64,000 nucleotides of DNA, from assembly GCA_938048185.1 (NCBI GenBank), contig CALIVT010000018.1, forward strand, positions 1-64,000, written 5' to 3'. Positions 60,849-64,000 of this stretch are shown here, piece after piece. The notes under the pieces were generated by a model that was not told the origin of the DNA, searched no databases, and was given only the letters and a program-made list of their open reading frames with translations. This DNA is from an uncultured Arenicella sp. GTDB taxonomy: Bacteria > Pseudomonadota > Gammaproteobacteria > Arenicellales > Arenicellaceae. Each line of letters opens with the position of its first letter. Positions within the stretch are counted from its first letter, which is position 1. The translations under genes and the position numbers were made by a program.

Positions 60849-61472
60849 ATGTCGCGCAAAATTATTCGACCCGCTATTCTTTTTTTAATCAGTATTTTCT
60901 TAGTCGCTTGTGGCGGAGGTGGGTCAGACAGTGGTGGCGAGCAAGCGCCACCGACTGATCCGGTGGCTGTTAGGTCGGTGGTTGCAATTGGTGACAGTAT
61001 CGGTAACGGCTTTGGTATTGCAACTCCTTGGCCTACGTTACTCGGTGGCGCAATTAATCGCACCGTGGTCAACTTGTCAGTGACCAACGAGCAGACCGGC
61101 TTTGGTGTGTCGAATATTGAACGCTTGATTAATGAAAATGACCCCAGCCATGTTTTTATCTTGCTCGGTACCAACGATGCGATAAGAGGGTCTGTACCAA
61201 ACGCGTTAGCGAACTTGCAAAGCATGGTTGACACCGCGCGCGCGCGCGACGTCATCCCTATTGTTGGAACACTGCCACCTATCACGCGCTCTACCACAGA
61301 AAATAGGCGCGCAGATGAGATAAGCCGCGGCATTCGTAGGCTTAATAATGCTGTAGTCGCCGAGGTCAGAGGCGCGCTTGGCAATGGTTCCTCGACTATT
61401 GCGGATGGTGTGCACCCCAACCAAGGGGGGCAGCAACTGATCACTAACGCGTTTGCAAACGTGTTTCCATAA
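60849..61472 (+). CDS. SGNH/GDSL-family hydrolase lipoprotein
   Basis: A 207-residue esterase-like lipoprotein. Lipobox FLVACG (Cys21) is followed by a glycine/serine stretch. The block I nucleophile is S50 in VAIGDSIGNGFG, block III is LLGTNDAIRG, and block V is ADGVHPNQGGQ with the catalytic D-x-x-H. Resembles TesA-type arylesterases, acting on acyl esters in the periplasm or at the cell surface. A strong terminator follows. Confidence 0.93.
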   Translation: MSRKIIRPAILFLISIFLVACGGGGSDSGGEQAPPTDPVAVRSVVAIGDSIGNGFGIATPWPTLLGGAINRTVVNLSVTNEQTGFGVSNIERLINENDPSHVFILLGTNDAIRGSVPNALANLQSMVDTARARDVIPIVGTLPPITRSTTENRRADEISRGIRRLNNAVVAEVRGALGNGSSTIADGVHPNQGGQQLITNAFANVFP

Positions 61473-61542
61473 GGCCTAAACGGTTCACGTTTCAGCGTGC
61501 GGTATTCGCTGGCATAGGCGTTGATCGGATTGATGATCACCT

Positions 61543-61580
61543 AAAAAGCCACCCTAGCGTATTTGGGGTGGCTTTTTTTT
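61543..61580 (+). terminator. Terminator after the GDSL lipoprotein gene
   Basis: AAAAAGCCACCC (61543-61554) and GGGTGGCTTTTT (61566-61577) form a perfect stem with an 11-base spacing, followed by more T. The A-run and T-run make it bidirectional in principle. Confidence 0.92.
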
Positions 61581-61597
61581 GGGTTGCTTAGCCTTAA

Positions 61598-61633
61598 ATT
61601 AGAACCCCCTTTCTAATTAGGGCGCGCATTCTA
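61598..61633 (+). promoter_or_regulatory. Phasin operator/promoter element, copy A
   Basis: ATTAGAAC-N5-TTCTAATTAGGGCG-N3-ATTCTA, from 61598 to 61633. It includes the inverted pair TTAGAA ... TTCTAA. The next bases (TAAACT) could be a -10 element. A second copy with the same spacing lies before the second phasin gene (63241-63276), and 31 of 36 bases agree. It ends 59 bases before the phasin ATG. Confidence 0.75.
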
Positions 61634-61692
61634 AACTCTGACCGTATGATTCGGTTCATCAACTGACATTAACTAAATTTTGGAGGCCGGTC

Positions 61693-62262
61693 ATGGCTAC
61701 TAATACAACTGCTAGCACAACTGCGAAAACAACTGCAAAGAAAAGCGCTAAAGCAACGACAAAGACTTCAGCTAAAGCGACGACTAAAGTTCAAGCGGCT
61801 AAAGTAACTAAAGCGAAGAAAGAAATCGTAGAAGCGGTAGACGCGGTTGAAGAGGTCGTTGAAGCGACGTCGAAATCCGTGTTTGCTAAAGTGAGTTCTA
61901 ACATCGAGCGGGTTCAGGGCGTTGCAAAGCAAGTTTGGCTAGCGAACCTTGGCGCTGCGGGCCGCACTTACGAAGAAGCGGTTTCATTGTACGAAAAAGC
62001 GGGTGACGAGCTGCAATCACGTTACTCTAAACTTAACAAAGGCGGCCAAGACTTGGTTGAAGACTTAGTCAGCCGTGGCGAAAAAGTTCAAGACGAAGCT
62101 GAAACCCGTTTGAAAGAAGGTCGCGCGACTGTCGAAGAGCAAATCGAAGTTGCTAAAGAGCGTCTAGTTGGTTTGACGTCAGTGGTAGACATTCCTGCTC
62201 GCTTGCAAGACTTGTCAAACAAGCTAGAGTCGCTGAGTAAAGATTTAAAAAAATCAGCGTAA
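61693..62262 (+). CDS. Phasin-family PHA granule protein
   Basis: A 189-residue granule-associated protein. Residues 1-45 are low-complexity, rich in Thr, Ala and Lys (TTAKKSAKATTK). From about residue 60 comes the phasin domain (poly(hydroxyalkanoate) granule type): KQVWLANLGAAGRTYEEAVS and YEKAGDELQSRYSKLNKGGQ, then heptad-like helices EDLVSRGEKVQDEAETRLKE. It coats PHA granules. GGAGG precedes the ATG with ideal spacing. A strong terminator follows. Confidence 0.92.
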   Translation: MATNTTASTTAKTTAKKSAKATTKTSAKATTKVQAAKVTKAKKEIVEAVDAVEEVVEATSKSVFAKVSSNIERVQGVAKQVWLANLGAAGRTYEEAVSLYEKAGDELQSRYSKLNKGGQDLVEDLVSRGEKVQDEAETRLKEGRATVEEQIEVAKERLVGLTSVVDIPARLQDLSNKLESLSKDLKKSA

Positions 62263-62288
62263 TCTAGGCTAATTTAACGCAGGCTCCG

Positions 62289-62323
62289 AAAAGGCTTCCT
62301 AGATTGCTAGGAGGCCTTTTTTT
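62289..62323 (+). terminator. Terminator after the first phasin gene
   Basis: GGCTTCCTAG (62293-62302) pairs with CTAGGAGGCC (62307-62316) with one wobble pair around a 4-base loop, with A before and seven T after. A strong rho-independent terminator. Confidence 0.93.
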
Positions 62324-62360
62324 ATGGCGTTCTTCTCTAAAGTCTTGATACACTGACAGC

Positions 62361-62933
62361 ATGGCAAAAATGAGCACACGTGATTTGATCCTAGACGTGG
62401 CGTTGGTTCTTTTGAACGAGCGCGGCGAAAGCAGTGTTAGTAGTGTTGATTTGGCTAATGAGATGAATATTAGCCCAGGTAATCTGTATTATCACTTCAA
62501 AGGCAAAGAGCAAGTGGTGGAAGAGCTATACGCTCAATTTCATGCACGTGTATTGATCGCCTTACAGGAAATTACCAAACAGGCACGTGGCGACACTAAA
62601 GAAACCTTAGCGAGTCTTACGGTTGTTTCAGACATTCTCCAGCAATTTAAATTTATCAGCCAAGATTTACGAGGCTTGCATGAGCGCTATCCTAGTTTGC
62701 GCGACTCGATGCGCAAGCTGCTCGGGTTTCTCGACCAAACCATTACCGGCCTAGTTTGCTTAGTCATGGATAAATCAAAGGTCACCGATTCCAGCAATGC
62801 GTCAAAGTTATTAGCGGGCAATTTGCTGTATACGCTTATCAACTTCGGTGCTTATAAAAACCTTCTTCCTGAGCAGACTGACCCAGCTTCAATCGAAGAA
62901 CATCTATACCTACATTTTCTACCCTTTTTGTGA
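62361..62933 (+). CDS. TetR-family regulator, PHA-locus type
   Basis: A 190-residue TetR-type regulator. The helix-turn-helix is at about residues 27-46 (VDLANEMNISPGNLYYHFKG), with the TetR-typical LYYHFKGKEQVVEEL. The C-terminal ligand domain is helical (DILQQFKFISQDLRGLHERY). It lies between two phasin genes, each with a copy of the 36-bp element, so it may bind that element; this is inference. Related regulators (PhaD) act in PHA loci of pseudomonads. The next gene starts 9 bases later. Confidence 0.9.
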   Translation: MAKMSTRDLILDVALVLLNERGESSVSSVDLANEMNISPGNLYYHFKGKEQVVEELYAQFHARVLIALQEITKQARGDTKETLASLTVVSDILQQFKFISQDLRGLHERYPSLRDSMRKLLGFLDQTITGLVCLVMDKSKVTDSSNASKLLAGNLLYTLINFGAYKNLLPEQTDPASIEEHLYLHFLPFL

Positions 62934-62942
62934 GAACCCAAT

Positions 62943-63227
62943 ATGAGTAACCTTCGTGTTTGTCGTGAGTTAGACGTGGATGAATCAGAGTGCCAGGCGC
63001 TTGCCGTGGAGTTGTTAGATAAACTGGTCAACAAGTTTGGTGGCAAGTACCAAGCCGACGGCAGTAACTACCGCTATAAGCACACTGCCGGTGTTAACGC
63101 TTTGGTTGAACCCAAAGCCGGTGAGCTCACGGTTGACGTGAAGCTTGGTATGATGACGCGCGCATTAGCGCCGCAGTTAGAGAAAGAAATGAACCGGGTG
63201 TTAGACGACCACCTAAACGGTGCGTAG
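62943..63227 (+). CDS. Polyhydroxyalkanoic acid system family protein
   Basis: A 94-residue protein of the PHA-granule-region family (polyhydroxyalkanoic acid system protein). ALAVELLDKLVNKFGGKYQA, RYKHTAGVNALVEPKAGELT and VKLGMMTRALAPQLEKEMNR are typical. The molecular role is not known. Nine bases after the TetR gene, so co-transcribed. Confidence 0.9.
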   Translation: MSNLRVCRELDVDESECQALAVELLDKLVNKFGGKYQADGSNYRYKHTAGVNALVEPKAGELTVDVKLGMMTRALAPQLEKEMNRVLDDHLNGA

Positions 63228-63240
63228 CGAGCGCTAATAC

Positions 63241-63276
63241 ATTAGAACGCTCATTCTAATTAGGGCGAGGATTCTA
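63241..63276 (+). promoter_or_regulatory. Phasin operator/promoter element, copy B
   Basis: ATTAGAAC-N5-TTCTAATTAGGGCG-N3-ATTCTA from 63241 to 63276, with the same spacing as copy A at 61598. A -10-like TATTGT overlaps its end. It lies 79 bases before the second phasin ATG and 13 bases after the stop of the PHA-system gene. Confidence 0.75.
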
Positions 63277-63355
63277 TTGTGTGCTGTTAGTCTAGCCTCA
63301 GTTAGAAGTTTTTATTAATCTTATTAATAACGATCTTAATCGATAGGAAAGCATT

Positions 63356-64000
63356 ATGGCCGACGAGAAAAATACGGTTGAACAACCAGCTCCAGCAAAA
63401 AAGGTAGCCAAAAAGGCGACTAAAAAAGTTAGCAAGAAGGCAACAAAAAAAGTGGCTAAAAAAGCGGCGAAAAAGGTGAGTAAAAAAGTCGTCAAGAAAA
63501 CGACTGCCAAGAAAGGCGCCGTAAAAGCTGCAAAGAAAACGACCAAAAAAACCGCGCCGAAAGCCGCTAAAAAAGTAGCGAAGAAGGCGGGTAAAAAGGT
63601 TACTAAGGTAGCTAAAAAGGTTTCTTCAACTAAAAAGAAAGCGAAATCAAAGGCCAAGGCACAAGCGTCCAAGGTTGAAAACCGCATTGACCAGCTGCAA
63701 GCTATGTTGCAAGAAAATCTTGCTGGTTTAAGCGGTGATAAAGCAGAAGCAATGGCTAAAAATATTTGGCTTGCTGGTTTAGGTGCTTATTCACGGACCT
63801 ACGAAGAGCTCTCAGAGCGTTACGAAGACGTGCAAGACAAATATGAAGAGATAAATGCTGAAGGCCAAAAAGTATTTGCTGACTTGGTTCAGCGTGGCCA
63901 ATCAATCCAGGGCGATCTTGATTCGGTAGTAAGCAAGGGCAAGGAAACTCTTGAAGACCGCGTTGAGGAAATTAAATCACGCTTTGGTGGTGGTTTGTCT
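63356..64000 (+). CDS. Phasin-family protein with histone H1-like N-terminus, 3' part outside window
   Basis: An open frame of at least 215 codons, cut by the window end. Start: ATG at 63356 with AGGAAA upstream. Residues about 14-110 are extremely rich in lysine and alanine in a K-K-x-[AVST] rhythm, such as KKVAKKATKKVSKK and KKAAKKVSKK, like PhaF/AlgP and eukaryotic histone H1 tails. From about residue 112 the phasin domain follows (NIWLAGLGAYSRTYEELSER, YEEINAEGQKVFADLVQRGQ). It likely coats PHA granules and may bind DNA, as PhaF does. In PhaF the basic part is C-terminal; here it is N-terminal. Confidence 0.9.
   Translation, partial: MADEKNTVEQPAPAKKVAKKATKKVSKKATKKVAKKAAKKVSKKVVKKTTAKKGAVKAAKKTTKKTAPKAAKKVAKKAGKKVTKVAKKVSSTKKKAKSKAKAQASKVENRIDQLQAMLQENLAGLSGDKAEAMAKNIWLAGLGAYSRTYEELSERYEDVQDKYEEINAEGQKVFADLVQRGQSIQGDLDSVVSKGKETLEDRVEEIKSRFGGGLS

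Noticed and set aside
60809-61540. A 243-codon minus-strand frame across the GDSL lipoprotein gene
   Set aside because: The plus strand encodes a lipoprotein with all SGNH catalytic blocks; the minus frame has no recognisable domain and runs into the terminator region.
63298-63687. A 129-codon minus-strand reading frame, hydrophobic in translation
   Set aside because: It is the antisense of the lysine-rich phasin N-terminus; AAA/AAG codons read as TTT/CTT give an artificial Phe/Leu protein. The plus-strand phasin has a ribosome-binding site and domain match.

Overview
The window comes from a gammaproteobacterium, most likely a marine, free-living one. The diagnostic blocks are a canonical rpoN cluster (kdsD-kdsC-lptC-lptA-lptB-rpoN-hpf-ptsN-rapZ-HPr-EI-mgtE), a bolA-murA-hisG-hisD block, LPS transport and Kdo genes, an LpxO-like hydroxylase, a PanP-type decarboxylase and a polyhydroxyalkanoate (PHA) granule locus. 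The order or genus cannot be fixed from the sequence alone. I see no rRNA, tRNA or CRISPR array.

Layout. 1-1.1 kb is an accessory patch: the 5' end of an IS200-like/RAYT transposase, a SnoaL-like gene followed by an attC-like hairpin, and a remnant of an IS1182-type transposase. 1.1-8.4 kb holds short housekeeping and stress genes: an ECF sigma factor with a membrane partner, a cold-shock protein, a P-loop kinase overlapping a GNAT acetyltransferase, a TerB-like protein, a thioesterase, a HAD phosphatase, a metallo-beta-lactamase-fold enzyme and YciI. 8.4-16.7 kb carries an MsbA-like exporter, a QueD-like/YhhQ pair linked to queuosine, an SDR and an alpha/beta hydrolase, panP and a DUF4166 gene. 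16.8-18.8 kb is a FtrA regulator divergent from a rhodanese and a GNAT gene. 20.5-25.9 kb looks like amino-acid catabolism: an Lrp-type regulator divergent from a giant indolepyruvate ferredoxin oxidoreductase, then leucine dehydrogenase.

28.5-40.3 kb, all on the minus strand, is the envelope and nitrogen-PTS cluster, read from a Ca/Na antiporter down to mgtE. Divergent from it, 40.5-47.6 kb runs DUF4282, an orphan mlaC, an ABC-2 exporter, bolA, a monothiol glutaredoxin, murA, hisG and hisD. 47.6-60.3 kb is mostly envelope-facing or metabolic: a YidD-domain membrane protein, a flippase-like membrane protein fused to a beta-propeller, a hexapeptide acyltransferase, a GMC oxidoreductase, a homocysteine methyltransferase-type protein, LpxO, a nitroreductase, a biotinyl-carboxyltransferase fusion and a YliI-type sugar dehydrogenase. 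60.8-64 kb has a GDSL lipoprotein and then the PHA granule locus (phasin, TetR regulator, PHA-system protein, second phasin cut by the window edge).

The strongest undescribed-looking signals are: a 36-bp element of identical architecture in front of both phasin genes, flanking a TetR regulator gene; a lysine/alanine-rich histone-H1-like module shared by the second phasin and a DUF4282 membrane protein, with a comparable lysine tail on LptA; several unusual fusions (TM flippase plus propeller, YidD plus membrane domain, biotinyl plus carboxyltransferase without biotin carboxylase); a compact attC-like site behind a possible cassette gene; and many 14-24 bp tandem duplications spread over the window.
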